DNA of 64,000 bases from Megalonaias nervosa (lineage: Eukaryota > Mollusca > Bivalvia > Unionida > Unionidae), in contig JAECUM010027250.1 of assembly GCA_016617855.1 (NCBI GenBank), positions 1 to 64,000 on the forward strand. Direction: 5' to 3'. Positions within the stretch are counted from its first letter, which is position 1; every line of letters starts with the position of its first letter. The notes under the pieces are model-generated. The model was not told the DNA's origin. It was given only the letters and a program-made list of their open reading frames with translations, and made no database searches. Position numbers and translations under genes: made by a program. Shown here piece after piece: positions 33,901 through 48,900 of the stretch.

Positions 33901-36900
33901 CCCGGTTACTGAAATAATCACAATTAATCCCACATACAGGCATTTTAGAAGCTAAAGAATGCAGATTTTGTAAAGAGAAAAGAATTTTCTCTGGTGAAAG
34001 AGAATATAACTTAGTTGTGATAGTTGCATTTAAATAAAAGTTTAAAACTGATTTAAGAAAAAAGAGACACAACATACAAAGACTACTGAAATAGAAACAT
34101 GTTTTGCTAATACTATACAATGCATATGTCTGTGTGTACAGCTTTAAAGGGCACATCAGCACAATCCCGGCAATATAGTGCCCAACCTTTACTTAAAGGC
34201 TTTTGTTTGAGATACTAATTTAAGCTCTTTATTAACACAAAAAAATATTAGCGATGAAATTTGATTTACATGCCTTTGTTTAGATTCCATATATTCTAAC
34301 AATTTCTCATTACAAATTCAATATCTCTTCATTTTGGAGCTAATATACTGCTAATTTATTGAAAATAAAAAAAAATTAAAAATAGGACTGAAGTCAATAA
34401 AAGTGCTTCAGTCTTAAGATTTTGTTGAAGCTAAATTACAGGATATGATATTGTCAAAGTAAATTTTATGGTAAATAATGTTTGTCCAAGAATATTCTCC
34501 AATCACACTGATGTTAGGAAATAAACTTCATTGTCTCACAAATCCAGCTATCCAAGATGAAAAATATTCACCTGCCTTTCTGTATATCATATAGACAAAG
34601 GTAAGTAATTCTTCCAAATAAATGATCTTTCCATGGCTTGGTGGTTGCTCATATACCAGTACTAGTATTAGTACCCCTACTTCGTGGTACTAATATGAGT
34701 ATATATGGAGCAACCCAGTGTGATTCTCACCTGTCTCTATTTATTATTAATGTTAAAAATTTGGAACCTGTTCTTACATAAACTGAAAGAAATTAAAAAT
34801 TCCTCTAATTTAATACCAGAACTGCTGCATATCATTGTAGAAATACGTGTTAAATATAGTTTACCTACTTCATCCAATATTTTCTTTCAGATCATCCACT
34901 ATATTAGTTCAAATGATAACTACTTCCTTTTATAGCCTCATTATTTCATGTGCCATATAAAGACACTGCTTCCTTATTTGGAAACAACCAGATTGTAGGA
35001 AATATGGTATGCATTGAATAACATATCGTAGAATATCCAAATATAAACTGAACAGGGTGAACCTGATCCTGATGATGCAGCTGATGGTCACTGCAAATGT
35101 CCATGGGCAGTGGTTGAGACCAAATGGCAGTACATGAAATTGGAAATCATATGAATCTGCATCAGACAGGATGGATATGAATATGGAAGCATGCATCAGT
35201 TTGATCAAAACTGATCACAAACTCATCCTTTCTGATGGGAAGCCTTAACAATGATACCATCTCCATTGAGTGGCTATGCGTTTGTTGTGCATGCTTAGAT
35301 CTATCACCACAGATATCTGTTGGCTTTTGGCAGCATAAAAAAGGTCGAGAATAAAATCCCAGACAGTATGGACTGTGAACTCTCTCCACTACCCACTTGG
35401 AGAGTAAAGAGCTGATCTCATTCTCTAGACTTTCTGACTGCCTGAGATCAGTCTAAACCTCCATTATGGAAGGGAAAGACTCATGGGGAGGAGGCTGGAT
35501 AAATTAAATCTGAAGCCACTCCAAAACAATTTGTATCACGCAACTGTTTTGCTGAAATAGGTCAATTCATGCCTGATGAAGATGAAGGTGTCTGGTAACT
35601 ACAGGCAGGTTGTCAAAGTATTTGGTTATGATGGGAAGTCATTGGCAATTGTTGGGATGCTTATGGATGGAGAATCATGGTTTCCTGACCCACTGACTAT
35701 ATTGGCTCTCAAACTGATGGGACTACTGCTATCTGCTGCTTGACTGTGGACAAAATGGCTGCTTTTGAGTGTGATTCTACCTTCTCTCCATTGTAGCCAA
35801 GACTGATGTCAGTGAAATGAAAAAAACTGGAGGGGTAAATAGGATTGAAGAAGCAGCTCTTGTGCTGCCTGTTTCAGCACATCTTTGGTATGATCATTGA
35901 ACAGTAGTGGAGAACAAACTGGCAATGAGTACAGGACCAGTGAGTGATGAGAAGTAGCAGAAGCAGAAAAAGATGTCTTGATAAATCTAGATTACATGAA
36001 GCCATCAGAGTATTGGCAATGGAATGATGCACTAAGCACCATAGCCCACTGACCAATTGACTCCCATGCATACTCACTGCCTGATTCTTTTGGCCCAATA
36101 AAAGAAACAGCTACAAAAGCCAAGTCAAGCATTGATGAAGTGGTCACTATGTTCCACACAAGTTTGGAATCCATTCTGAAAAAGAGGGCAGTCAACCTTG
36201 GAGAACTTTCAGGTTGTTCTTATCCAACACTAGAAAATCTGCATTGCACGAGTCCATGTGTGTGAGGCATCAGTGGGTAAAGGATACTGGCAACAGGTTC
36301 TCACAGAAAAATGTCTTCATATTCCCCTGGGTTTCGGATTTTGTCTGATAGACATTCAGAGATTTCCTTAATCTTTGCCCACTACATCAGTGGAAGGAAG
36401 GATGGCTGTTCATCATTATTCTCATGGTCTACTTAGGTCTTTGACCTCTTAGTCCAGGCTTGCAGTGAGCAGTGCACAGCAAACAAAATTATAAATCTCA
36501 ACCACTGCTTTAAAGCTGAAATCTGCCTGCTAAATCATTGATCAAGTTTTGCACTGTGTGCACTATGTAGGGTTGTCCTCATCATGCATAGCTTCCATGT
36601 CAGTGTATATCATTTGCAGTGGTATGGAAGAAGTTCCATGATTGCTCCTGGGTATAATAGGGCAATTAGCCTGTATGTGGCATGTGCACATCAACACAAA
36701 TACCTCTGGTTACTAGTGATTATAAATGGATGAAAGGACTGGCAGGTCAGCCATCAGAACTATGGTGAATGGCAAAGATGGCTGGTAGTATATAACAGCA
36801 AGGTTAGTATTATATCCCAGGCACCCAGACAGAAAATAAGGCCATGCACCCACTGGGCTACCAAAAAGTGGGAGGATAATCTCCCATCAACTAAAAGTCT

Positions 36901-39900
36901 GTACTGGAGAGACTCAATGAGCAGAACGGTAGACGACATTTTAGAGTGGAGGCTTCAGATATCATTGTCTCTTGACTAGACTTGGACCTTGCCCCTCTCT
37001 TTCTCTAAACAAATTTTTCTGCATTACCAATTACCATGTTCCTTCCAACCATGTTGAGTAAACACTGCAAGGTGAAGCATGTTTCATGAGCATCCTCATT
37101 GACCTCAAACATTTCACATTTGCTCACCATTGTGCATCTGAAATAACAACAAAAATGAAAATATATTGGGGGAAAAACAATCCAAAAGTGTCAAACAATA
37201 TCAGTAAACACTCATTAAGACAAGTGACCAATCCAGCTAGTATTCACAAGTAAAATGTATAAACAGCTAGTTTCAACAATACCATGTGCAACTACAAGGT
37301 CTGAAAAACAAAGTCCACTAACTGTAAAATATATGTACAAGTATCAATGAAAATAACAAAATAGCTTCCAGTATCTTGCAGAAACCTTAATTAACAATAT
37401 GGTACTGATGGGCAGAAGTAATGATTCTTGCAAGATTTCAAGAGGCGATGGGATGGGATGTTACTCATTCTGTAGCTGTAGCGATAGCTTAAGCTGGAAA
37501 ACATCCAGTATACAAGTAGCCAGCTAGCCATTGAAAGGGGAGATAATTGGAAGAGTTTCTTCCCTTGCTCTATAAGATGTATATACAGGAATGACAACAT
37601 TTTAGTTCTTTCCAGGAGGGCTGGATTCAAGAGGTAGCAGGGTATATTTCTTACCATTAATATGATCAGGAAACATATTCGATAGAGAAATTATGTGATA
37701 TAAATTAATGCCTGAAAATGCATCATACATATTTATGCCATGAAAATGTTTCAATGAAGACTCACATGTAGATACATCTAGGTCACTGTCATCGGCCAGC
37801 TCATCCGTTCCAACATCACTAAGATATTCACTTAAACGTCTTGTTCCTATCTTTTTCTCACCATCTGCAATCTCTAAATGTTCTCCAAACTTTTGCTACA
37901 AAACATTATTTAGCAAACTTTAACATGTCTTCAGCAGAGACTGAAATAACCAACAGTTACTTAAAAACTTTGTCTAAAATAGCTAGACCCTGAAATAAAA
38001 TGCAAGTTTAATGAAGAACAAAAGACTTTAATTACAAATTTCCTTCATGATTTAAAGTTGAGAGTGATAGCAACATTATGGTTCACCTATTTCTTGAAAA
38101 TATCAATAGCATGTGCAAAGCATTTGTAGATGTGCAATGTTTTAAATAATAAATGCTAACCACTGATGCTAAAAGGAGGTAACTGCAGCCTGTTGACAAA
38201 CTATTCATCACACTTGTTTTCACTACAAATCCCAATTAAGGAAATTAAGCAGCTCTGGAATGTAGGACACATTAACACACACTATGTGTGTTTACCCATA
38301 TTACAAGTGTGCTCTCCATAAATCATTTATAAGAATGTACATCCTTGGCAGGGTAGATGGAAAGAAAGACATGAATAAATGCATGTACAGGCAGATGAAG
38401 TAAATATTATAAAATATTGTGTGCCTGCTTTTCAAATCAAATGTTATTAAACAATACTTCCATGAAAAATCCTAATACCTTTAAAAGCCGAGCGATTTCT
38501 TTTTTGGAAAGTGTGGGATCAATTCCCAGTTTTCGAAGGTCATCGTCTGTCAGCTTGCTGAGATCAATTTTCTTTTTGCCATCCCTTAGTCGAATTTTGC
38601 CATCAGCACCAACTTCAAATGGAGCATCGTCATCAGTACCACCAGCTAAAGTTATACAAATTATTGAACTATTTATTATTATTCTTAAATATTTCAAATC
38701 GAATGATTTTCTTCCATAACAATTTTATGCTTCATTGTTATGACAACAGCAAACAATTTAATTTTACACAATTTTCATGCAACTGGTACCAGAGTATAAT
38801 AAAATTTACCAACTCAGGTTTGTTGTCATGCTACAGCACATGTGCATCATAGTATTTCTCCCACGATAAGGTCAGGGAGCCAGCACTTGTGTTACATAAT
38901 ATTTCTCCCATGACAAGGTCAAGGGGCTAGCAGGGTATAGCACTTGTGTTTCATAATATTTCTCCCATGATAAGGTCAGGGGGCCCAGCAGTGTATTGCA
39001 CTTGTGTTTCATAATATTCCTTCCATGGTAGGGTCAGGGTGTCTGCCTATACAGAACTTGAGTTTCATAGTACTTCTCCCATTATAAAGCCAGGGGACCA
39101 GCATGATAAAATTTGTTGTAAAGTAAATGGTGAACTTATTACCAGACAAAGATATCCTAAGTAAATATTTACCAAAGTTTCATAAAATGGTGTGTTGGCT
39201 TATCATCAACAATATGCTTATATTGTATAAAAACAGTACATAAAATATTCAAACAAAATGGACAATTTATATTAATAAATGTCTTACCTCCACCTATTGT
39301 CTTCTGTTTCTCTTTCTTCACAACCCTTACATTGCCATCTTTATCTGAAATATCAAACATACATATATGTGATTCATCACACAACTATCTTTGGGTATAC
39401 AAGATTGCAAAAGCAATAGAATTACACTTTGTTTCTTCAAGCTTCTGATGAACTTATTAGGGCCCTGCATTCTGATGTGGGAACCCTTTAGTAATCACTT
39501 TTTCTGTCCATCCATCTGTGACCTATGTCATGTTCATACTAGCATGTGATATATGTCATGTCAGTAATACCATGGGACAAATATCATGTCAATAATACCA
39601 TGTGATACATGTCATGTTAATAACACCATGTGATAAATGTCATACCAATAATACCAGTCACCAATGATCTATGCTTTTGCTTGAAATCATATGCAACATG
39701 AACTGTGTATGCAGATCCTGATCTATGATCTTCAGGGAAGTCATATGTAAAATGAACAACACAGATCCTGATCAAGGATGTTGCTTGAAGTCACAAGTAT
39801 AACAACTTATATGCAGATCAAGATCAAATCATAAATAGTACCAAGTATGCACACCATGAACAATGATCTTGCTTTAAGTTCTAAGTATGACAAATTATGC

Positions 39901-42900
39901 AGAACAAAGTAGATCCTGATTAATGATTTTGATTGAAGTCATAAGTATAACAAACTATGCAGACCCTGATATATGACCTTGCTTGAAGTCACAAGTATAA
40001 CAAATTATGCAGATCCTGTTCTATGACCTTGCCTGAAGTAATAAACAGTACAGTACAAATAAATCAGACACAGATCTAATTACTATGCAGACCTGAATCA
40101 GTGATCTTGCCTGAAGACATAACAATGAAGATCCTAATTCATGATTTTGAATTAAGTCATAAGTACAACAAACTATGCAGATCCTGTTGTATGCTCTTGC
40201 TTCAAGTCATTAGTACAAACCACACACATCTGGATCTCTGAGTTTACTTGAAGTCATAAGTATAACAAACTATGCAGACATGGATCTATGATTTTGTTTT
40301 AAGTCACAAGTATATAAACTTATGCAGATCCTGTTCTTTGATCCTGCTTTGTCATAAGTAGTACAAACAACAAATACCTGGGTATCTGATCTTGCTTGAA
40401 ACTCTAAGTATAAAAACCTATGCAGATCCTGTTCCATGATCTTGCCTTAAGTAATAAGTATAACAAATCACAAAGATTTTCTATAACATTGCTTGAATGG
40501 ACAACCAAATCTATGACCCTGACTGAAGACATAAGCAGTATGAACTATGCAGACCCTGATCTATGAGCTTGATTCAAGTCATAAATAGTATGAACTATAC
40601 AGACCCTGATCTATGAGTTTCATTAAATTTGTAAGTAGTATTAACTATGCAGACCCTGTCCTGCCAGTGAATCATATGACACAAGGCCCTTCTGCCATAA
40701 AACATTTTACTAAACATTTTGAAAAAATTACTGCTATTCCGTGCTAAGAAATCTTACTTTCAGTCAGAAAAATTTCAAGGAAAATGTTTGAGTGGAGACC
40801 TGTTAATGATAAGAGAGCGAAAGCTGGGTCATTGTAGTTCACATCTAGACACAAATTATGTACAGGCAATTAGGGCAAATAACACTCAAAGTCATCTGAG
40901 TAAATTCACATTAAATGCACAAATTAAAATTAGATCAAAGTGATCAATTTTGATATAGTGCAGGATCACTTCCTGTAAGGGCACTTTGGACAGGCAAACC
41001 CTGGCCAAAGGCACCTGGATACCATTTATATCAAAATGTTGTATATTGTACCCTGTTCTTGGAGACAACCTCTCTTATATGGGACCACCTTCTCCAGCTG
41101 AATGTTATGGACCTCACAGTTGGGGGACTACTACTTTTGTACATTGCCTCTGCACAGGTACTGCACAAGAAATCGTGTCTAATTAGTGTGAAAACATGAC
41201 AAATATTCTAAAATGGCTGCATATGTGCTATATGAAATACGTTAAAGTGGCACATTTTTCACTGTGTATCATCAAATTTAATTGAACTGATTTGTGTCAA
41301 AAATATTTTTATGAATCAGCAATTACAAGGAGATTGTTGACAGGGATTAGACTGATATTTCTATTACAATAGGACATGAAAGGACTTTAGAAATTTGTTT
41401 TTAGGTTAATTCAGGGTCTACCAAGTGGAATAAAATTCACTTACCATATTCATACTCGTACTCTGAACCACTCTCATCTCCATCCTGTGAAATAAAGAAA
41501 ATATGTAAGAAAACATGTACATTTGTTGTCAAAAATTATTGAAAAGATGTGAATAATTATTATATTTGTGGGCAAAAGATAACACAAGCACACTGAAATT
41601 ATTCAACAAGTTTCAATATTTTGTATGAATAAATTGGAAATGTAAGACACTACTGGTTAGAGACCAATTCTCGCCACGTACCAATTGTCGCCATATTAAT
41701 AATAACTCGCGACCGCACGCAAAGTTTTGGTTCCTGTTTAAAAAATAAAAAGAGTGATTATAGCTGACAAGTCTGATCGAAAATAAGCATCAGGTAATTA
41801 TTATTAACAGAGTTATTATTATTATGGCGACAATTGGTACGCGGCCAGAATTGGTCTCTAACCAGTACTGACAGATATATGCTCATGTAACTCTTTTGGA
41901 CACGTTGCACTTTGACACTTAGCCATGACAAGTATAGTATTAATTCATTAACCCCTGGAGGTTTTTGTCATTTTCGTCTGAAATGCGAGTAGGAAAAACA
42001 TTTTGGAGGCTATTTCTAAATACATCCTAATACATTGACTTCCAAGAGATTTCTGGTTAACCTAATGCCTAGTTGTGTTAGAAACGTCATTTTGCATTGG
42101 CTATTTCGCTTGTACATGAGTTAAAAGTTCCTTTAATTCTTTTTTTTTTTTTTGCTTAATGCACCCATCCTTTTCGTATTCAGACCACTTTTTATTCCAA
42201 ACAACCATCTTTTCCTACTTTTTGCAAAGGTTCACCTGTCTGTGTGCAATTCAGACCAGTCTACCTTAGATCTCAGGCCAAAAAGTCTAAAATCCGGACA
42301 CAAAATTGGATTCAGATCATGGGCAAATTTTGGGGTGGAAAAAAATTGGGTCCAAAAAAAGTATGTTTTTTTCTCTGTATTTTGTAGTACAAATAGAAAG
42401 TCCAGATTATTTGGTATCATTGTAGAGCTACATTTGTCTACCTTTCTATAATACCACCCACTTTAGTGTGTCTTAAATGCCCTTGGTGCCACAGAGCTTG
42501 GAAGTAGGCTACTATCTCCTGAAGCGCAAACGAGGTGCCAGGGGTTAATGAGTTAAAATATGTGACAATTTTATGAAATGTCATCTCAATAATACCATGT
42601 GGCAAATGTCATGTCAATAATACCATGTCATAAATGTCAAATCATTAAAACTATGCAATAAATGTCAAGTCAATAATATCATGTGATAAATTTTATGTCA
42701 ATAATACCATGTCATAAATATCATGTCAATAAAACCATGTGATAAATGTCATGTAAGTAATAACAAGTGGTGTAATTTCTCTATGAACATGTGTGCAAAG
42801 AGATATAACTCTCAACTCACAACTTTATGGTAATTTACAGAATTATCTGGCAGCTACTGAATAGGATGAACTATGTCACTCTATTGCCTGAGGAAAATAG

Positions 42901-45900
42901 ACTCACCCATAGTGTACGCAATATGGTGCCATGTTGGTATGGAAACTCCATTAAGTATGAAACACACAGACATTGACAGTGTTAGGGCCACCCTGGACAC
43001 AGTCAGGTTAGAAATTATAAATCAATGAATGAAATAACTAAGTTCTGTGCATTTTTGAGCAAATTAAATTTTTTCATTATTGAAATTGGTAGTGGGGTAC
43101 AAACAAACAGGGATTTATGCAAAAACTGTAGAAGCCAGATCAAGATAGTGCCATTGGTGCTCACAATGGTGGCTCTAACCATGCCTCGGTCTTCTGAACC
43201 AACCTTATGCAAAGACATATGACCACAATAGAAGGCTCTGGTCTCACTGAATTTACTTACAAAATGGATGATCTGTTGTGGTCTTTTTGAATTGGCAAAG
43301 ATCAAATATTATTTGTGGGGGAGTGGGTGCTGATAACCAAAGTGGTAATTTCTGAATATATGAATCTGCAGCATGATTGATTTTTGCTGCTTATAGGTGA
43401 GAACAAAACCATACTCCAAAAGGTGAAATGAAATTTGGTTTCTGAGCATACAATGTTTAGTATTTACTCCTAAATGACTACATTATATGTGAGATTAAAT
43501 GGCTTAAAGGCTGAGATAAAGCAATAATCCATCTTCCTCAACAGAGAGGCTTTCTGAAAGGCAAGTTCTAAATGTTTCTGGACAAAGTTCCTGATTGATT
43601 CAGATCAAGAATCTGCAGGTAAGATTTACTGAATGATCCATTCACGACTGAGCAATAGTAAAGATTACATTATAATACAAGTCATGAATAATGAAAGTAA
43701 AACTTTACAGTCTGCTCCACAAACCATGATCGGCCATCGTAAAAGATATAATAAATTCCTGATTGTGAATCAGATCAAGAATCCGCAGGTAAGATATACT
43801 GGCTGATCCATACACAAATGAGCAATAGTAAAGTTTACATTATACTAGAAGTCATGAATAACAAAAGTAAAACTTTCCAGACTGCTCCACAAAATTGTGT
43901 TTGCCATTACCCATTAAATACAAAGCTTTCTGGCATTTGTCGACAAGGTATTTACATGCTGAAAAACTGGTTAATTAGTGCAGCTAATGTATCTGCCAAT
44001 CAAGCAGACTGTATTGCATATCACCTACACATTTATCAAAATACTGATAAACATCTGATGTGCATACCAGAATTGCAGGTTAAAATAAAGTAAAAAAAAA
44101 ATATGCAAAATTTTTTCGGCGTCATTTTTGGAAATAATTGAAGATAGTGAAATATTTAAGTAATGTACCTTTGCTTTTCCTTTCCTCTTCTTCCCTATTA
44201 CTCTGCCTTGTTCATCGTATTTCTGTAAGGATAGGATAGTATTTAATGAATGAAGAACAAATGTATCTAAAAAATTAGTAAATGTATATCTTTATTTTCA
44301 TCAATATCTAAAATGTAAACAAATGAAATAAACTTCAAGGTACACCACTCCCTCGATAACTCGCGCCCTGATAACTCACAAACCCGCTTATAACATGGGG
44401 TCAGGCGTGGATCCCATTTTTTAAAACCAGAAAATACCCCAAAAATAGATCCCTATTTCATGAACTTGAAGGAAATCCTGATCAAAATTAGTTACAAAAA
44501 CTTTGATATATTGCTCGTTTTATCATCGAAAACGGTAGATAGGACCTGGAAATTTTAATCAACATCATGAAATACCAAATTTAAAATAAGTCATACAATT
44601 TTTTTTTACATTTTCTTTCCAAGCAACATTCCTAGAACACCGCAATTAATGATATGTAAGGAAATTTTGATCACTGAAAATGTCACTTACACCGAGTGGA
44701 GGCAGTACTTTAATAAATAAATACAAATTAAATAATTTTTTTTATCAATTGAAATTTGTGTTCTAGTTCTATCTTCTAGTTCCTTTTAAGTGTAATCATC
44801 ATAAATGCAATTTGTCCTCTTGTAATTAAACGTAAAATGTGTCAATCTACCATAACAGCTATGTCCGTGAGCATTTCTCTGAGAACCTAATTTGGTGCCG
44901 ACTGTGTTTTGATAACTGACTTGCGGAAGTATTTGTTGCATTGCTGCACTGAATTAAAAGATGACCTCCTTTATATTATTATGTTAATTATGTCTTTTGA
45001 ACCAAATAATGGAGGTGAAATAAAAGAAAAATTAAAAGGCACCAAAATCCTACAAAGTTAAAATCTAGCTGCCCCGGTCGTATGTCGTGTGAACCCACTT
45101 CATTTGATCAATCGAACACTGTTATAAATGTTATTGTGTATGTAACATAAACTACCTTAAATTACCTGACTCACTGGTAACTGTGATCAAAGATAGCACG
45201 GCAACCAAGCGAAAAGAATACTTCGTAAAATAAAAGAGCTTGGTTTCACAGATACGGACCATTATGGGCGAGTTTCATAGAATTCTTGAACTGGCACTTA
45301 GAGATATCCTCAAGAATGATAAAAAGTTTCATTATTACTTCCAATGAAATCACAATGTCAATACTGTACTAATTGAACAGCACAAAAATTGCGATTCGAC
45401 GTAGACGATTGTCTCACGAGACAAATTTCGCTTGTTTTTGAACAAAAGGAATCTTGTTTGGTTGTGTATTAACTGTTAGTCAGGTTCCTGTTCTTTTGAC
45501 TCCCGATTTGGTAGGATACAATAAAAAAACACTCTGGTTATCAGACTCATCAAGAAAACAATAAGCAGTGACATAATACACAGATGTTTTCGTGTACACG
45601 TAATGGTTGTTGAAACCAGTTAGAACGATCTTTCATATGTTGGACATTTTGAAAATAAATGTTATTTAAACAGAATAACAAACAACTTCATTAGAAAAAG
45701 CGCTTTATTAAAAATTATTATTGACGTGAATGTAAAATGAGGATTCAGTCATTAAACAGCGAAGTCCCCTAACCCCGACCCCCCCCAGCTGTTTTCTCGA
45801 AGTCCAAGCGATTTTTTTCAATTTTTGGAGGTCCCTCAGTAACTCACGCCCTCGCTTATAGTGCGGTCTATGTTTGTGGACCCCGTTGTGCGCAAGTTAT

Positions 45901-48900
45901 CGAGGGAGTGGTGTACTTTGTTAATTAGGAAAATAAAGTATGATGGACAAAAAATATACAATTAGTGAAAATAAATTACCTCACCATACCTTCCAAGCAA
46001 ATTCTAAATTTAGAAGGCCCATAAGCTTGCTGAAAAATTGTAAGAAAATAGAGACAGCAAAATAAATAAATAAATAAAACAAAAAAATACAATCAAAGCA
46101 AGATACCATATGTACTCAGTTGCAAGTCAAGTACATCTCCAAAATGCACAGACCAAGATCTGCCATCATAGTTCTATTCAGCTTGTTAAGAGAAAATAGT
46201 CGAACAAACACCATAAACCCTGACCTGCAGCAGATCAAGGTGCATGTTGTTTTTAGTGGGTTTAAACTGTACTATTGAAATTAAATTCAATTTCAGTCCA
46301 TTCATTCAAATGTTCCTGACTGGAAATGGAAAACAGGTTGCTTAAAACTTACTCAAGAAAAGTAACTGTCATGCATTGTCAAGAGAAATTGGAAAGCTGA
46401 ACCCAATTTATTATACTAAATTGATCTCTTTACCAAATTTGTGATCTCAATCCATTAATATTTCTCAAATTATTGTGCAGAAATATAAACCTGAATGTAC
46501 AGAAAGGAAGGTATGAACAAGAGAAACACACTATGCATTTCTTAAATAGTGTATAATGAAGGTATGTAACTGACATATTTTCAGATGAGCTATTAGTGAC
46601 CTTGGAGAAACAGACAACAATGTTCTTTGCACCTTTCAAAATTAAAATTTAACAGGTTCAATAAAAGCAATGAGTTAAAGCTCTGGTAATTTTTAAATAT
46701 TTCTGCAAAACTTAATCTTAAATGTGATTATGCTTATGTAACTGTAAAAAAATATTACCACAACATGATGACTCAACTTTTAAATTACCATAACATGATG
46801 ACTCAACTTTACTATTACCACAACATGATGACTCAACTTTACTATTACCACAACATGATGACTCAACTTTACTATTACAGGATTCTATGCAAAATAGAAG
46901 TGCAAATATTAACTTTTTTCAACAGCTGAAAAGAGCAGTTGCAGTGATTTAGACAGGACAATATAAACTCTGGCATAGACAGGAATCCAAAGAGGAATGG
47001 GACTGGACGTCATGAAAATAAAGATACAATTTTGTTACAAGGGGTACAGAAGAAAAAAAAAGATATAACAGACATTTAATCAGGGCAGGCAATACATACC
47101 AAATTTACAGAAGAATCATTTGGTAGAGAAAGATTTGTCAATAAATGACTTAACATATTAGGGCTGTTCAGTAAAACATATATGGGACCCAGGGAAGACA
47201 CTTTTAAAGTGGGGTACTCACCCATAGATGCAATTTAGAATCTCTTATCATTTTAAGATGAATTCTGTGAAATCAAAGTACCCTGGCATATATTTTTAAA
47301 AACTGCCTTCCCTGGGTACCATGTATGTTTAATTGGAACAGTCCTTATTAATAATCAGTAAATAAAGATTTCATTAATTTCACATCTATTTCCATTTTCT
47401 GGATAGTAACATTTCACACCTTCCCTGGCTGTCTGTATGAGAGATCTGTATGTGATGGAGTCTTGTCTGATGACATATCTGCGTCTGTTTCATGGAGCAT
47501 TTCTTTATGATGACAAGTACCATACATAGTCACTTTTAAATTGAGTCAAACTGCAAACAACATAGATCCTGATCTGCCTTTGGGTTATGCACAGACAGAT
47601 GAGTCTGTGCTGTTTGTTTGCTGATTACTCCTAACAAACTGTACAGGCCCAGATCTGCTGGCGCATTATGTAATGGTAGATCTGGGTCTGTGCAGTCTGC
47701 AGTTGACTCAACTTATAAATGAGTATACATGGTATGTACTGGTTGATGATAACTACACACTCACATATTCATATTCGTCTGGTCCTTCATCACCAGGTCT
47801 TGTTGCTTTTTTCTTCTTCTTTATTTTCTCCCCAGTAACGGGGTCATACTCACCTATAACATGATAAAAAGTAGTTGTAAGTTGATGGGTAAAATATATT
47901 TTATTTTAGCGTCTATATTAAGATATATTCCATGATCACTGTATTTTCAGAAATAGCAAAGATGAAATAATAATGTTCCAGAATATACAATATCTATCCG
48001 TAACAAGTGCCTAAATCTGACCTGATTGCAAACTTTAACTTAACCAGACAGATGTGTCAATAAATGAACAATGGTAACACCATACGTTTTGATCATTGTC
48101 GTGGTGAGGAACAGAAAGGTACTTGCAATTATAAAATTAAAATTACTTTTTGTCTGTTAAATATTTACAAAAATTAGTAATCAAGAGAGAAAGGAAACAT
48201 TTAAAATGAAATTTATTCAACTGACATGAAAAAGCTAAACAAAGAGTATCATTTCTGCCTGTATATAAATTGTACCCAACTACAAACCACACGTCACAAT
48301 ATAATGTACAACAAAATCATGGCCTATAGTGTTCACTTTTAATAAGTTGATCTGCCTGCCCATGATCAAATAGCAGGTATGGGTCTGTTATCTTTTATTT
48401 TATTGTTCAATTTAGTGAATGCAATGTATCAGATAAATGAGGGAGGAGGGCACACAGGCATATTACTAACAAAGGTAGACAACTTTTGATACCTTGTTGC
48501 TCAGACATCCTATTTCACTGTCATGAAAGAGTTACAACAAAAAGATTTCTTACTAGTAAATGTGCGATAAATGTAAAAAAATGAAAAAAATGAATTTTTG
48601 GACCATAGAAATATAATATTTATGTAGTAGTATGCAGTCAAACATTAGGATGTTAATAAGTTACTCAAATCAATTAACATAAAAAGACAAGTGTTGCTTA
48701 CCATTTTTTTCCAATACATAAATATTTGCGAAATATGACTTCAAAATGCATGATATAATGGGTAAAACAAGGGCATTCACAAACACCTTGAAGCATTTAT
48801 AAGCCTCTGCAAGTGTTACTGAAAGCATCTACCTGTGGCTAAAATTGTTAACCTAGCTACAACAGTATAGCATCTAATAATAAAAATTATCACACAAGTA

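Larger units (their letters stand above)
45914..47764. other. Intron with foldback elements and a minisatellite
   Basis: Contains family-P elements (46104-46262 partial, 47518-47734) and the 30-bp array at 46754-46877. The rest is plain intron sequence. Confidence 0.4.

Noticed and set aside
37246..37365. Candidate missing exon after the acceptor 'ATATTTTACAG' near 37330 or 'TTTTTCAG' near 37300
   Set aside because: No donor within reach gives the 3n+1 length needed, and the short peptides have no repeat or domain character.
42152..42451. 99-codon open frame within the TTAA-flanked element
   Set aside because: No transposase motif, and the opposite strand is open as well; it appears to be chance in a non-coding MITE.
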